The notes under the pieces are model-generated. The model did not search any database, was not told where the DNA came from, and worked only from the letters and a program-made list of their open reading frames with translations. From Heterocephalus glaber (lineage: Eukaryota; Chordata; Mammalia; Rodentia; Bathyergidae), in the NCBI RefSeq assembly GCF_000247695.1, contig NW_004624796.1:149460-213459 (forward strand): 64,000 nucleotides of DNA, written 5' to 3'. A program made the position numbers and the translations under genes. Below, one piece after another: positions 1-12,182 of this stretch (position 1 is its first letter; each line of letters begins with the position of its first letter).

Positions 1-147
1 GGGTGGGGGGATGGTGTTTAGAAATGATACATGAGAGGGGAGATAGGTGTCCTGCTTATTGCTGGGGTGTCATTGCTGCTAGGTCTTTTCTGTAGACAGA
101 GCTAAGAATTATACTTTCAATAATAATGAGCTGTCAGTAGAACTGTG

Positions 148-200
148 GGAGGGAGAGGAGAGAGGAGGAGCAAAAGAGAGAGAGAGACAGAGAAGAATCG
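148..200. repeat. GA-rich simple sequence
   Basis: Run of G and A, with GAGAGAGAGAGACAGAGAAG near 174-194. No further function visible. Confidence 0.8.
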
Positions 201-2020
201 AAGGATCAGAAGCATTTGAAGAGATAATGGCTAAACATTTCCCAAATTAATGGCGTTACAACCAACTAGAAATCCAAGGGGCTCAGAGAGCAGGAGGAAA
301 GAATGGTACCCAGCCCTTCAGAGAGCTGCACTGAGACACACATTCTATAGAGCTGCTGAAAACCCAATTGGAAGAGAGAATCCTGCAGGCAGTCTAGAGA
401 AAAAACATAAGACTAGGGCAGCAAAAGTGAGATTCACAGAAAAATGCTCTTTAGAGACTAAGTAAATAGAAAGAGAATTGAAAGATGTCATGAAAGTGCT
501 GGAGAAGAACATCAATGCAGAACTCTGTAACCAACAAAATTATCTTTCAAATTTTTAAAATTCAGACTTTTATATTAATACCGACAGAAGAGCAGGCACA
601 AGAAATGTCAAAGGAAGTATTGCAGATCTGGAGTATGCTGCTAGATCAAAGCTTGGACTTATAGGAAGGAACGAATAGCACTAGAGATGATATAAATGAT
701 GGTAAATAAAAAATAAATATTTAAAAAATTTTAATTGGTTAACAATAGGAGTAAAGAAAAAGTAGCAAAATATTGCATTTTAATAGGATATATAAAAGCA
801 AAATATATGAAGATGGTAGCACAAGGGATGGGAGGATGGAATTACAAGGTTCTATATTACACTACCAAAGAAGTGTAATCTTATTAATTATAGTTAATTT
901 TAAGTCCAAGGTCACTAATAAGACTATTTTAAAGAGATATAAATAATAAGAGAATATTAATAATAAAATATAATTATAAAATATCAGAAAGATGAAAAAT
1001 AATAAGAAGCAAAGAATATGGCCAGGTATGGTGGCACAAGCCTGTAATCCTAGCACTTGGGAGGCTGAGGCCGGATTATTTCCTCCAGTTTGAGGCCAGC
1101 CTGGGCTACATAGCAAGCTGTTGATTTAGGAAAGTAAAAAAGCAAAGAATATATGTTACAAATAGAAAGTGGCTGGCAAAACACCAATTTTCATCCAACA
1201 AGATCAGTAATTACATTGTATGTCATCTTTATGAAATATATCAATTAAAGGAAGTGTCAAAAAAAGAAAGCATCAGATTAGATAAAAAAGTAAGCTCCAG
1301 ATAGATTCTGTCCAAAAAATCCCCACCAATTTAAATGTAAATGTATAGGTAGATTAAAAGGAAAAGGATGAAAGAGCTATGCCATGCAAATGCTAGTAAA
1401 AGAAATTTGGGGTACCTGTATAAATATCTGACAAAGTAGACAGAGGAACAAATATTATTTTAGATAAAAATGGGCTTCTCTAATGATAAGAGAGTCAATT
1501 TACCAAGAAGCCGTAAACTCTAAATGAGCATGTGCCTAGCAACAGAACCTCAAAGTACATGTACTACAGGTGATGAAATAGAAAAGCAGAATTCACAAAT
1601 CCACAATTACAGTTGGAGATGTGAATGGCTTGGTTACCAATCAATAGAGCAAGTAAAGAGGAAACTCAGCAAAAGTTAGAAGAGTTGAAAAATATTTGGA
1701 ACTCATTTGACTTAATTGACATTTATAAAACATTACCCAGTGACAGCAGACTACATAGTCATTTAAAGTATACATGAAAAATTCACCAAGATAGACTATG
1801 TTCGGGGCTGTAAAAGAATTCTTAATATGTTAAAAAAGAAATAATACAATATATGCTCTTGGACCATCACATAATTAAACTAGAAATTATGAGCTCAAAG
1901 ATATCTGCAAAGACCTCAGATTTTTAGACATTAAAGAAAACATTTCCAAATAATACATGGACCAAAGAACAAATCACTAAAAGAATTTAAAAATATTATA
2001 ATTAAATAAAAATATAAAAT
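190..2020 (+). mobile_element. Old L1M/HAL1-like LINE sequence, sense strand
   Basis: Left part: TAATGGCTAAACATTTCCCA with context of old mammalian L1. Later parts recall the ORF2 endonuclease region: AGAACCTCAAAGTACATG, CACAATTACAGTTGGAGAT, TTGACTTAATTGACATTTAT, AAATTCACCAAGATAGACTA, AATTAAACTAGAAATTATGA. All frames are broken. The remaining gaps are interrupted by a SINE at 1020-1128. Boundaries are approximate. Confidence 0.65.
1020..1128 (+). mobile_element. B1-like SINE
   Basis: GGCCAGGTATGGTGGCACAA then GCCTGTAATCCTAGCACTTG, ending GAGGCCAGCCTGGGCTACAT. 7SL-derived left half, shortened at the 3' end, inserted in the old LINE. Confidence 0.85.
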
Positions 2021-2143
2021 TGTGTTATATTTTAATGTAGATGATGGTAAATATTGATAGGCATAATGTGCATACACAGAGTTCGTAAGGTTCTCTTCAG
2101 AGTGTAAAGGACTCCTGAGCAGGAAAGTTTGAGAATCACTGTT

Positions 2144-2218
2144 TTGTTCTGATATTTTTTGAAACAGGGTCTCGCTGGTTCAGGCTGGCCTCGAACTCAG
2201 GGCGATCCTCCTGCCTTA
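2144..2218 (-). mobile_element. Short B1-like SINE fragment with 14-bp target duplication
   Basis: Complement contains GCCTGAACCAGCGAGACCC after GAGTTCGAGGCC. It is flanked by perfect copies of TGAGAATCACTGTT (2130-2143 and 2219-2232). The insert is only 75 bp, so it inserted already 5'-truncated. Confidence 0.85.
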
Positions 2219-2639
2219 TGAGAATCACTGTTATTAACAATAGATGTTATAGAAGATCGACATCAGCATTTCTCTGTTAATCATGTCAGCCCAAGCTCTG
2301 TGGGGAAAGAGCCTTACAAAAATTAAGAAAAGGAGAAATTGTGCAAATTAATAAACTGTTTTAAGACCAGGTTGGTTTTTATGAATACTTGGGCTGTGCA
2401 AGGCTCTCAGATGGTCAGAGGCAGACTGCCAATTTCTCACTGTTGTTATTTATTCAATTCACAGTCAATGTCAGGTGCCTTAGAGGCACTTTATTCCAGG
2501 TTGGTGCTAAGCGAGAGGAAGTTCTATCTTCCCAGCAGAGTCAGAATGCCCCGGATGCTCAGGGTCTGGCTGTGTGATGTGTACCATCGTGTCGTGCCCA
2601 CCTCTCCAGGTGCCACCTTAGGACGTTTTGGGGGTGGTT

Positions 2640-3990
2640 AGGGTTTGTTCACAGGTCCAGAGCCCCAGACAGGTGTCCCTTTATCATGTTATTTGCAATT
2701 ATCAGTCATAGTCATTGTGCACTTTGAAAAAAGTGCTCTTCCTTTGCCCCTTGGTGGTGACCAACTGCTGGCTGAAGCCCTATGTGCACTTGGTTCTGTG
2801 GTCATCACCCCTCTCTAGCACCCTGATCTCTTCTAGCACTCCTCCACCGAGTGCAGAGTGGGAAGAATTCAATGCAAACGAGGATAAATCAGTCTCTGAA
2901 ATGGGCTTTCTTCAGGAATACTCACAAGAGGGAGTAGGTGGGAAAAACCTTAAATGTCAGTAATAAATATGTTGCATGTTTCAACAAATGATGTAAGTGG
3001 TTCAGAACCATGCCATTTTGCCATTTCAAAATGATAGGACTGGTTAATTGTCCCATTTGGAAGAGGAACGTGATTTTTAAAAAAATATATTTTATATTAT
3101 GGAGGAAATCTGAAATTTCAATAAAGTCATTTGCACTGAATACTCATTAGGTCCCTAAAGGTGTGAAGAGCAGGCCTGATACCAGAGATTAAAAATGGGC
3201 ACAGAGTCAAGATTTCTGCTGTCAGGATAGTATCTCTCAAAAGAAAGTAGGAACTTATTTCTTAAGAATGAATAATTCCTAGTCAACTTTTATTCTTCGC
3301 GTTAAATGTCAGCTTAAATATCTAAGAACATATGAAGGGATCTGTATTTTTATAGTTTAAAAAAATTATAATATTTGACAAATATTGCTCGTTGCCCTCA
3401 GTAGTGGCTGTGCCAATTCACGCATCAAAGGGAAATGTGTGAGACTGTGAGCTAAGACCCCCTGAATTCGATCGCAGCTGGTGTAGGTTGAAGCTAGGTA
3501 AACAGACAGCGGGAGCTGGTGACCAAGCACCGCAAGAGGAAAGCCTGGAGCTCTGTGAGCACACCCAGGAAGGGACCCGCACCAGCCTGAGGGCCTGCAG
3601 AAGACTCAGACTTCTCAGCTGGCATTCCAAGTGAAAACCAGAGGGCAGATTCAGTTCACACTGGGAGGAGCCAGCTGTGTGCTCTGAGTGATGTTGCTGT
3701 CTCGGTGAATCTCTACTGTTCCTTTCTTTATAACGGGTTTCTAGGCTTAATTCTTCCCATCAGAAGAGAAGGTATGGAAAAATATCGTAAAAGTTTAGTA
3801 AACTCAAAGATGTGTTACTTGTTAAAATCATTAATAAAGATAATATGCACGTTAAGATTATTTGTTTGAATAAGTAACCAATTCATACAATTCAAACATA
3901 TGAGAGGTCCACAAAAATATTCAGCAAAAATCTCCGACTTGTCTACTAACCACTGAGTCCCCCCCCCCGCCCCGCCCTGTGGAGGAAACA
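2640..3990. other. No gene or repeat recognised
   Basis: Mixed-composition sequence with a C-run at 3960-3968. Open frames here (up to 82 codons) have no recognisable domain. Confidence 0.4.
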
Positions 3991-3992
3991 AA

Positions 3993-4163
3993 GCTAAGAA
4001 TACGTCCTTCCCCAAGATGCTTCAAAAAGATACTATAACAGACTGGAGGCACACTACTTAATACAGACCCTTGAGACTTGTCAGGCCCACGTGTCAGTGC
4101 CAAGCCCATCAGAACATCTCAAGCTTGGTAAAATCTGACTTAAAAGAAGAAGGGTTAAAGGCA
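3993..4163 (+). repeat. Direct repeat, copy 1
   Basis: About 170 bp nearly identical to 5984-6152, sharing TACTATAACAGACTGGAG and a 20-mer GACTTGTCAGGCCCACGTGT. Copy 1 has roughly a dozen differences from copy 2. Not recognised as a known repeat family. Confidence 0.9.
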
Positions 4164-4197
4164 TTCTTCCTTCTGGGGATATTTTGGGACAGAAAAC

Positions 4198-4273
4198 TGT
4201 CTATCATCTGTCTATCCATCCATCCATCCATCTATCTACCTGTCTACCTGTCTATTATCTATCTACCCACCCA
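4198..4273 (+). repeat. Imperfect (TCTA/TCCA)n microsatellite
   Basis: Tetranucleotide array with TCCATCCATCCATCCATCTA at its core and interrupted CTGTCTAC units. Follows the end of direct-repeat copy 1 by 35 bp. Confidence 0.9.
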
Positions 4274-4465
4274 TACCCTCTCTTTTCCATAAAACAAATA
4301 GTAGCACTTCTTCATCCTCTCATTTCCCAACTTAGCATGTACTATAATTAATTAAATCAGTTCCCCATTGATTGTCATTTGAGTGTTTTTCAATCCTTTT
4401 CTGTGAAAAAACCACACTTCTGTATGTGTATTTCTGTAGGACAGTTTCTCAGGAGTGGAATATTG

Positions 4466-4542
4466 TTGAGCTCAGAGGACCTGTACTACAATTGCCTAGC
4501 ATGTAGAAGGACTTGGATTTGATCTCCAGTACCAGAAAATAA
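4466..4542 (+). mobile_element. Degenerate ID-like SINE
   Basis: TTGAGCTCAGAGGACCTGTA preserves an A-box relic, and TGGATTTGATCTCCAGTACC a B-box relic, with AGAAAATAAAAA after it. Strongly diverged. Confidence 0.55.
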
Positions 4543-5647
4543 AAAGAGTTATACTTTTATGATTTTGGAAAATATTGTCAAAATTTCCCCCCTAGAATAT
4601 GCAACTTTATGCTCTCAATAGCAATATATGAGAATGTAGCCTAAGACCAATAGAGCAGAAATCTGGAGACAGGGACTGGAGGAAGTGATTATGTAACAAC
4701 AGCCACCACTCAGACTTAGTAAGTGTCATACAGTGAGAGCGGATGACAGTGCCTCATGCCTGGGAGGTACCTGCTGGCAAGAGTTTAATATGGATATTGT
4801 GAGCAGCACACAATTTTCACATGAGCACAACACTGCAATTATGAGGAAGGGAAAATGTTGTCAAGAGACTCAGAGATCAAAGAGAAGATATAATATGAGT
4901 TTTATATAAAGTTATATTTCATATTATTATAATCGAAGGTCTCTGGCTCATTGACCTTTGCAATTTAGATGGAACTCCATTAATATTAAAGCAAAAGTTC
5001 TCCAATGCTATCAGCTCCCACCTGACTCAATAGTCATCTTTTTATAGGACTCTTCCTCAAATATTTCTGGGCTTCCTCAGGGCTGAGTACACATGGTAAC
5101 AAATCATCCTGATCATTGCTCACTGCTTTATGACTTTGCAGCTCCAGACCCACGTGATTCCCAGATAAATGTTACTGCTCCTAGGATGAGGTCATGGTCC
5201 AGTGCCATTGTGGGTGCTCTTCCTAATGTCTGGAGATCTGTATGCTAGACATCAATTAGCGAAAGGGAGCTATTAGCTCTCTCTCCACAAGTGAAATGTC
5301 CCTACCATGGTCACTCTCCCAGGTCCATAGAACAAAGGTGTACTCCCTAAAGCGTGACTGGCAAGTTCTTTTGAGGTGCAAACAGCCTCTTTTCTGTGGG
5401 AACATCTGGTCTTTATTATGATGGACTTTAGCACAGCACTCGCATCAGAAGACACAGTGATCAAATGGGGTATCTGAACCCCATTGCCTCTGATGTGCAT
5501 ATCCTGCTACTCTGTCTGTTGTGCTGGATCCTTTCTGCCCCTGTGGTTTGCTTCTCTGCAGCCTGTTCTCCACGGAGAGCACCTCAGGGCATCAGACAGA
5601 CCTCAGTCTCCGCAGTGGAATTGCTCCCATTGATCCTGTTCCTGCCT

Positions 5648-5765
5648 TCCTTTTTTCTTTTTCTTTTCCTTTGTCTTTTCTTTTTCTTTATAGTGCTGAG
5701 AATTTAACCAGTGGGGTTGTGCATGCCAGGCAAGTACCCCACTGCTGAGCTACATTTTCATCCCC
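5648..5765 (-). mobile_element. Degenerate ID-like SINE with T-rich (complement A-rich) tail
   Basis: TTCTTTATAGTGCTGAGAAT, then the complement of GGGTACTTGCCTGGCATGC and TAGCTCAGCAGTGGGG (A box). The T/C-rich run at 5648-5692 is the old A-rich tail. Confidence 0.65.
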
Positions 5766-5983
5766 AAAAGTGCATGACCAAGAAAAGGAAAAAATAACCC
5801 CTCCATTTATACAGGAAATACAAAAATTTTAATTCTGTCTGAGATCTGTTTGGAAAATGAAAGCCTTCTCTGAGAATTTAGAGGCATAAGCCCAAGGCTC
5901 AATCTGATAGTGGGTTCACATTCATACTTTCCAAATGGGTCAGAAGTACTCCAGCTGAGAAATAAATATAAAAATGGGCTCTA

Positions 5984-6152
5984 GCCAAGAATACCTCCTT
6001 CCTCAAGATGCTTAAAAAATATACTATAACAGACTGGAGACACACTACTTAATACAGACCTTTGAGACTTGTCAGGCCCACGTGTCAGTGCCAAACCCAT
6101 CAGAACATCTCAAGCTTGGTAAAATCCGATTTAAGTAGAAGGGTTAAAGGCA
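5984..6152 (+). repeat. Direct repeat, copy 2
   Basis: Second copy of the 3993-4163 sequence in the same orientation, 1.99 kb away. Both copies start GC(T/C)AAGAATAC and end GGGTTAAAGGCA. The sequence between is not duplicated. Confidence 0.9.
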
Positions 6153-6159
6153 GCATAGC

Positions 6160-7800
6160 TAAATAAGAAAGATAGCTTTGATATGGGAGAATTGTAATTG
6201 TAACAGTAAAAGTCCAAGCCTACAGTCTTCTAAACATTGAAGCCTGATATGTTTGAGAATTGGTATTCGTTCCACTTTTGGAAAAGTTTTACAACACATA
6301 TATTTTGGGAGTCTGGGAAACATTCTTCAATGAAACACATTGATATTTTTGCTGAAAATGCTGCCATAAGTAGACTTTATAACCTTTCATTAAATAAGTT
6401 TAAGTAGTGCCATTATGTGAGTTATGAAAAATTTTGGATTTTAGAGTTTGTGGATTTTGGGATTACAGATAAGGGACGGTGGACATAAGCACAGAAATAG
6501 TAACCTTCAAACCAAGGTTATGATAAAGATGAAAGTGAAGAGGGAGCAATGGTGACAATAGTGAGAAGCAGAGTTGAGGGCAAACCTCAGCGTGTGTCCT
6601 CAGTTTACGATGGTGTGTGTGATGTTAGAGGCAAAAAAGACAAACAAACAACTAAACAAAGCCTACCAAAAACCTGTAACAGATTGGGTACTTCGAGGAT
6701 GCCAGACACCACTCACGGTTTTAATCTCAGGAAGGCCTGCATTCTTACTCCATAGTTAAGTGACTTGCCCACTGTCACAAAACTATTAAGAGAAGGACCA
6801 AAAATGAATTTACAAGTAAGTGATACAGGAGATGAAAGAAGGAAATAAAACATTTTGAATAAAACGATATTGAAAGCATCCTAGTTGATATTTTTGCAAA
6901 ACTTTGACGTCTGGTAGAATTTGAAAAGGCACAGACCATGGATGCTGTTATGAGATAGATTATTGCTAGAGAAAAGAACATGAGAAACAGCCCAGGGCTG
7001 ATAAGGGGACAGCATGGTGCCTTTTGGCTGGCAGTTGGCATCTGTAAGGCTGAAATGAAAGATGAAGTTGGAAACAAAACTATTGCTTGTAGGGCAACTT
7101 TGTGAATGACAGCTAAGAATTTCTGAAATTCAGAGCATATTAGTTACAGAGGAGCAGGCTTATATGGTTGTTGCTGTGTTTTAGGGGATGGCCAAGTCAG
7201 GATCTAAAGTATAAAATTAATGCTGGAAGATGGGAGTGCAGGAAGCAGGGAGACCTTTCAAGGGCACCAGAAGAATTTCAGAAGAGGTAGTGAGAGTCTT
7301 AGCTCATGCAGTGGTTTTGTGAGTAGACAATGTTCTACCTCTTAGGAAGAACACCAGATGAGCTCTTTTGTTTCAGGATTCCCAAATGAAATTATATTCA
7401 TTTATAATTAAATTCTTAATGTAAATGATTTGATCAATAAGAAGCATATGAATCATCTAAAAGCTTATCTATCCTAATACATGTTTCCTAAGCAGCATTG
7501 TTTCCGAATAGCTTCAGCAGCTACACGCTGGTGCATAAGGAAACCCTAAGCTGCCCAAACCAGTCACTAACCCCAGTCACACTGCACCCAGCAGGCAGTC
7601 ACCTCCCCCAAAGCCCAACCCCTTCCTCAAGGGGCTGTGCCGGATTCCGTGCCTCCTGGTGCCAAGTCACTTGAAGATTTAATCACAGATCATGGGCGAA
7701 CTTTTCTTCTGAGATGTTAATAGCCTTTGTTCCCTTGGGGGGGGGGCAGAAGTGCTGAGCAGGAGGAAGGAAAGGAGTCCTACTTGGGGCAGTTGCCACC
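6160..7800. other. No gene recognised
   Basis: Non-coding sequence with short, unrelated open frames. A G-run sits at 7737-7747, and a cytosine-rich stretch at 7565-7630. Confidence 0.4.
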
Positions 7801-7960
7801 CAAAACTAAGAAGGGAGTTAGGGTGACAGAGAGGATAAATTCCTAGACCAGGGAGCCTGAGAGGTCTGGGTTCAAATTTCTACCTCTGGAGTTTCCTGGG
7901 GATTTGACTTTGGAGAAATGGACATTTAGACTTAGATTGCCCTCTTGTGATGTGATTGGT
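7800..7960 (+). repeat. MIR-like SINE
   Basis: GAGGTCTGGGTTCAAATTTC is the conserved MIR B-box core. The flanks (GAGCCTGAGAG before, TCTACCTCTGGAG after) fit, but the rest is diverged. Confidence 0.55.
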
Positions 7961-9149
7961 AATACAAATCACCTCGATCTTTATCCCATATGAAGTTGCC
8001 TATTTAATTTCCACCCCTCACACAGACCCGTGTCTTTACTACTAAACTTAACTTACAAGGTCTGAGAGTAATGTTAAATATGTAGAAGTATTCCATAACT
8101 GGGTGATTAGTATTACGTATTATTATAACTCTTATATCATTAAGATAATTTCAGAATCTTTGTAGGTTAAAAACATTTTTGTGAAATAGTTTTATAAAAT
8201 GCTAGATATAGTCCCCACCTAAGTGTGCTTCACAAATAGTGGCTGATGAAGGGAAAGCACGGAGATGGGCAGCTCAGTGCAAGCTTCCCAGGAGCAAAAA
8301 GGCCTGGGCTACAGGGGAGTTTTACCTCGGAACAGCCCTGAGAGAGTAGAGTCTTTCCCTTTTCTCACTCACTTTTAAGTTAGCTGGAATGAAGTTGAAA
8401 GATTGATGTCCTTGAACGGAAACGGTGGGGTATCAGGAAGAGAGCCGCCTCCCGGGACAGCAGTGTAAGGCTGCTGGGGATCCGTTGCTGTTTGCACTAA
8501 TTTTTTGTGGGACTGAACTTTAGTCATCCTGCCCAACCTTAAATAGGGCTGAGTCCTTGGGTGGATTCCCTACTGCATTTTAAAAGGTGCGACAACTGTT
8601 CTCATCCTGTTATTGCAGTCATGGTCACAGACTTCGGAGAGAGACACAGTGTCCATTGCTGTTTGATCTTCCCAGTCTAAAAGCCAACATGTGGGCTGAG
8701 TCATTTTTCCACATTGGCACTGACCTTTTACTTCTTTCTTAGTGCTTCCACATTTCCGGGTGCCTTAACAAGATGCTCTGCCAGGCTCCTGGGGGCTAGG
8801 CATTCGTGATAGAAGCAAGATCAGATCACTGATGACTAGTAATTATTTGCTTCCATTTCAGAGCCCTCTCCCCAGTTCCTTGGTTCTGATCCAAATCCAC
8901 TCTTTCTTTCTGCATCCTTAATTCTCAGGGACCCTTGGTGACTATTTCTGTAAGAAGTACATATTTTTGTCTATATAGCACGGTACAGGCAGGAAAAAAA
9001 ATGTATGCTGGAGTGAATCAGAAAAAGGGTTACAGAGAGCTAAGAAAAGCCTTTTTGTTATCACAAGCCCAGTTTAAGGGCTTTGTTATAGTCTTAGTTC
9101 TGAACTGACTTGTTATTAAAGAAAATGAATAACCAAGAAAGAACATTGC

Positions 9150-9285
9150 TTCTATAACACACATACTACGATGCATGCACCCTACAACACACACTGCAAT
9201 GTACACATCATATACACATCACAACTGACTCCATACCACAATAACACACATCCCACAACACACAGACACACACATATACACACTC
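9150..9285 (+). repeat. CA-rich degenerate repeat
   Basis: Interrupted ACACA/TACACA units such as CCACAACACACAGACACACA. Likely an aged dinucleotide repeat. Confidence 0.75.
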
Positions 9286-9299
9286 CTCTACTAACTGGT

Positions 9300-9420
9300 G
9301 AATTTCTTAAGAACAGAGCTTATGCCTGATTTACTGCAGGACTTTTATCCCAAGCCCTAGTACTGAGCAGAGAAGCTCTTAGTAAAGGCCAGTTTAATAA
9401 GAATGGATGACTATTAAAAG
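9300..9420 (+). repeat. Possible L2 3' end
   Basis: Resembles the mammal-wide L2 end: AAGAACAGAGCTTATGCCTG, then CCCTAGTACTGAGCAGAG and CTCTTAGTAAA. Old and diverged. Confidence 0.4.
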
Positions 9421-9703
9421 CACATTGTCTTTGAGGATCAAAGTGAGAGAAGCCTTTTGGAGGAAGCAGAACCATGGGGAGAAAGAGTCAAGAACCACTT
9501 GCACATTCAGTTAGTCTCCCTTTCCTGTCACCCAGTGCTTCTCCTATATGTAGGAAGGTTTTGAGAATGGTATTTATCACAATGGCCATTTCCCTTTCTG
9601 AATTGGAGGGTTTGGGCTGATTGTGCACAACAAGTATGCTTCCTGCCATGATACAGTGCAGGCCTTCAGCCTTTGTGGAAAGAAGCTTAAACCCTCATTG
9701 TTA

Positions 9704-10128
9704 TGTTTTAAATAGGAATTGTTCCCCAAGGACTCATGTACTGAGGGCCTGACCCCCCAGTGCAGCAGTGTTCCTAGGTGGGCCCTGCAGAGAAAGATGA
9801 CTGGGTCATGGGGTACTGACCTCGTGGCTTCCAGCTAAACGTGCTGTTAGGAAGTGGGGCTCAGGCAGGGGTGTGGATCACTGAGGGCATGCCCGAGAGG
9901 GGACATCCTTCTCTACCCCTCGCTTTCCCTCTGGTTCCCTCCCTCTGTGTTTGGACTGGAATAAGGTGAGCAGCTTTCTTCTTCCATGCCCTCCTATAAT
10001 GATGTTTGTGCCTTAGAGCCAGCTGATCATGGACGAAAACTTCCTGAACAGGAGCACAAATAAACTTTTCCTCCATTTGGTTGTGTATGTCAGGTATAGT
10101 GTCCTAGCAACAAAATTCTGGCTAAGGC
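9704..10128 (+). mobile_element. MaLR (ERVL)-type solo LTR
   Basis: Starts TGTTTTAAATAGGAATTG and ends CAAATAAACTTTTCCTCC followed by TCAGGTATAGTGTCCTAGCA. The layout of polyadenylation signal then TCAGGTAT-GTGTC-TAGCAA matches the elements at 29750, 33850, 35632 and 40300. No internal part adjoins it. Confidence 0.65.
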
Positions 10129-10264
10129 CTCACTGCCTGAAACCGAAGAAAGAGGTAAGTGCTGAAATTGGGAAAGCTGTCAAGTAAACTCTACGTGAGT
10201 CACACCCTTCAACCACAGAGGAGGCTCAGATCTCGATTCAAAAATGTGTTCTTGGAAGCAGGTG

Positions 10265-10400
10265 AGGCTTTATTATCTCTGTTTTACTGAGGATGTAACT
10301 GGAGTCCAAGGTTAGGTAAGAGACTGTGTGGTTTACTCACTTTCACATAGCTAGGAAGATCCCAGACCATCAGATTTCCAAGGCAAGGCGCTTTTCTGCA
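10265..10400 (-). repeat. MIR, antisense
   Basis: TTATTATCTCTGTTTTACTG and TTTCACATAGCTAGGAAG correspond to the inverted MIR segments 'cccattttacag...' and 'tcacacagctagtaag'. Diverged. Confidence 0.6.
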
Positions 10401-10699
10401 ACTCTCTGAAGCAACCTAAGTACTAAATTGAAGAGACCAGCTTGAAGTTTGTTTAGGGAGTAAGTCAGCTTCCCCTCTTTTTCATATTGATAAAAATGCC
10501 TCTCTTATTTCAGGTTGTGGATATGCCAGGAGTCTTTTTAATCACAGGCACAGTAGATGATATAGATGAACCTAAGAAGAATATGAGATCCTCCCTCCCA
10601 GGGTTAAAGCAACTTCCTTCTACCCCACCCCTCATCAATAGGAAGCCCCTGGGCTGGGATTCTGGCCTCTCAGGAGAAGAGTTCTAACTTGTGTCAGGA

Positions 10700-11500
10700 T
10701 CTTACAGAAATAACTTCTTTCTCCGACAGTCCGGCACCTTTTAACTTTGCTAAATAGCAGCTAATTCTGTGTTTCTTGTTGCTGTGGCCTCCATGGTGAG
10801 CTCATCTGCGGCTTTTTAGCATGGGCTGTGGGAGCTCAGAAGATTCTGATTAAGGCAAATTAGTTTGTGAAGCTGTCCCCAGTGCTGGGAGAGTGGATCC
10901 TCGCCCAGCCTAACAAGAGCTTGATTAAGTGCCACAGCACTGTTGGCAAATGTTGTCAATTAGAAGCAATAAAATGACTAATGATTTCCAATAATTCAGT
11001 CAAAAAAGGTCACCCGTTAGTCAAGGGTGGGCCAAGCAGAGAGAGGATGTAGGCATTAAAGAAAAATATCATTAGAAATCCAATAAATTGCCAGATTCCA
11101 GGAAAGAGAACAAAGTGGTGTTGAAAGCTGTGCTCCAGGGCACCTGTGACTGTATTGAGGGACTCCTGCTAAATGTTAAAGAGCGATATTGCTCCTAAAA
11201 CCTTTTATGACTTCAGGTACCTGAGGATAAAAATGATTGATAAGTTTGGATGCATAGTGAAAGGTATCATAATGAATGTTTCCCATTTGTAAAGGTTTTA
11301 ATTTTTTCCTTAACCATTGTCCCTCTTGAGTTTTGCAATAATTCTATGAGGTAGTTAAGTCATCAGTAGCTTACAGCATGGAGCCACTTAAAGAGGGTAA
11401 TGCATGGATTACTAGGTAATTCCACAATCACTGAAGATCACTGGTTCTTCAGTTTTCATGCTATAAGTTTAGATCCCACAAGCTATAGAAGAAGACATTG
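10700..11500. other. Non-repetitive sequence, no gene; possible conserved non-coding element
   Basis: No repeat recognised and no plausible coding frame. 10840-11010 is rich in TAAT/ATTA motifs (GATTAAGGCAAATTAG, CAATAAAATGACTAATGATT), a composition seen in developmental enhancers. This is only a suspicion from composition. Confidence 0.25.
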
Positions 11501-11624
11501 CCTTTTTTCTTTAGTTTTTATTAGCACATGCTCACATTACACAAGGATCACATTCCTTGTGGGTGTTGGCACACGTACACAGCACACCTCAACCTTTCTC
11601 CACCCCCACCCCTCTTTCCCTCCA

Positions 11625-11706
11625 ACTCTTTTTTTTTGGTACTGGGGATTGAACTCAGGACCTTGCGCTTGGGAGGCAGGCACAGCGCCACTGAGCTACA
11701 TCCCGG
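11625..11706 (-). mobile_element. ID SINE in L1 3' UTR, 15-bp target duplication
   Basis: Complement: CCGGGATGTAGCTCAGTGG, then GAGTTCAATCCCCAGTACC and an A tail. Perfect CCCTCTTTCCCTCCA copies flank it (11610-11624, 11707-11721). Its middle (CGCTGTGCCTGCC) differs from the other IDs here, so it may be from another subfamily. Confidence 0.92.
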
Positions 11707-12182
11707 CCCTCTTTCCCTCCATGTCTTCATCGCCTTTCCACTTGAGAAAGACCTCCCTGCTTCCTATTATCTTTTAGTTTGCTCCTTATTTATATTTAGG
11801 GTTTCTCATATAAGAGAACCCATGTGGTATTTAAGCTTGTGTGTCTGATTTATTTCACTTAACATTATGGTCTCAAGGTGCATCCATTTTTCTACAGATG
11901 ACTCAAGGTTACTTTTCTTTGTGTATATAAATACTGCATTTTCCTTATCCATTCATCTGTTGATGGGGATTTAGGCTGCTTCGAAGATCTAGCTCTTATG
12001 AATTGTGCTGCTTTAACCATGGGTATACATGGGTCACTGTAATATGACCATTTTAACTCTATCGGGAAGATACCTAGAAAGGGAAGAGCTGAATCAAGTG
12101 AAAGATCTAGTTCCAGTTTTGTTTAAAGAACTCTCCTTAGTGGCTGTACTAGTTTACATTCCCACCAATAGGCTGTGTAGAA

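Noticed and set aside
10487..10687. Open frame MIKMPLLFQVVDMPGVFLIT as a small gene or exon
   Set aside because: It is preceded by a possible acceptor (TTTCAG) but has no recognised domain, no partner exon and ordinary composition.
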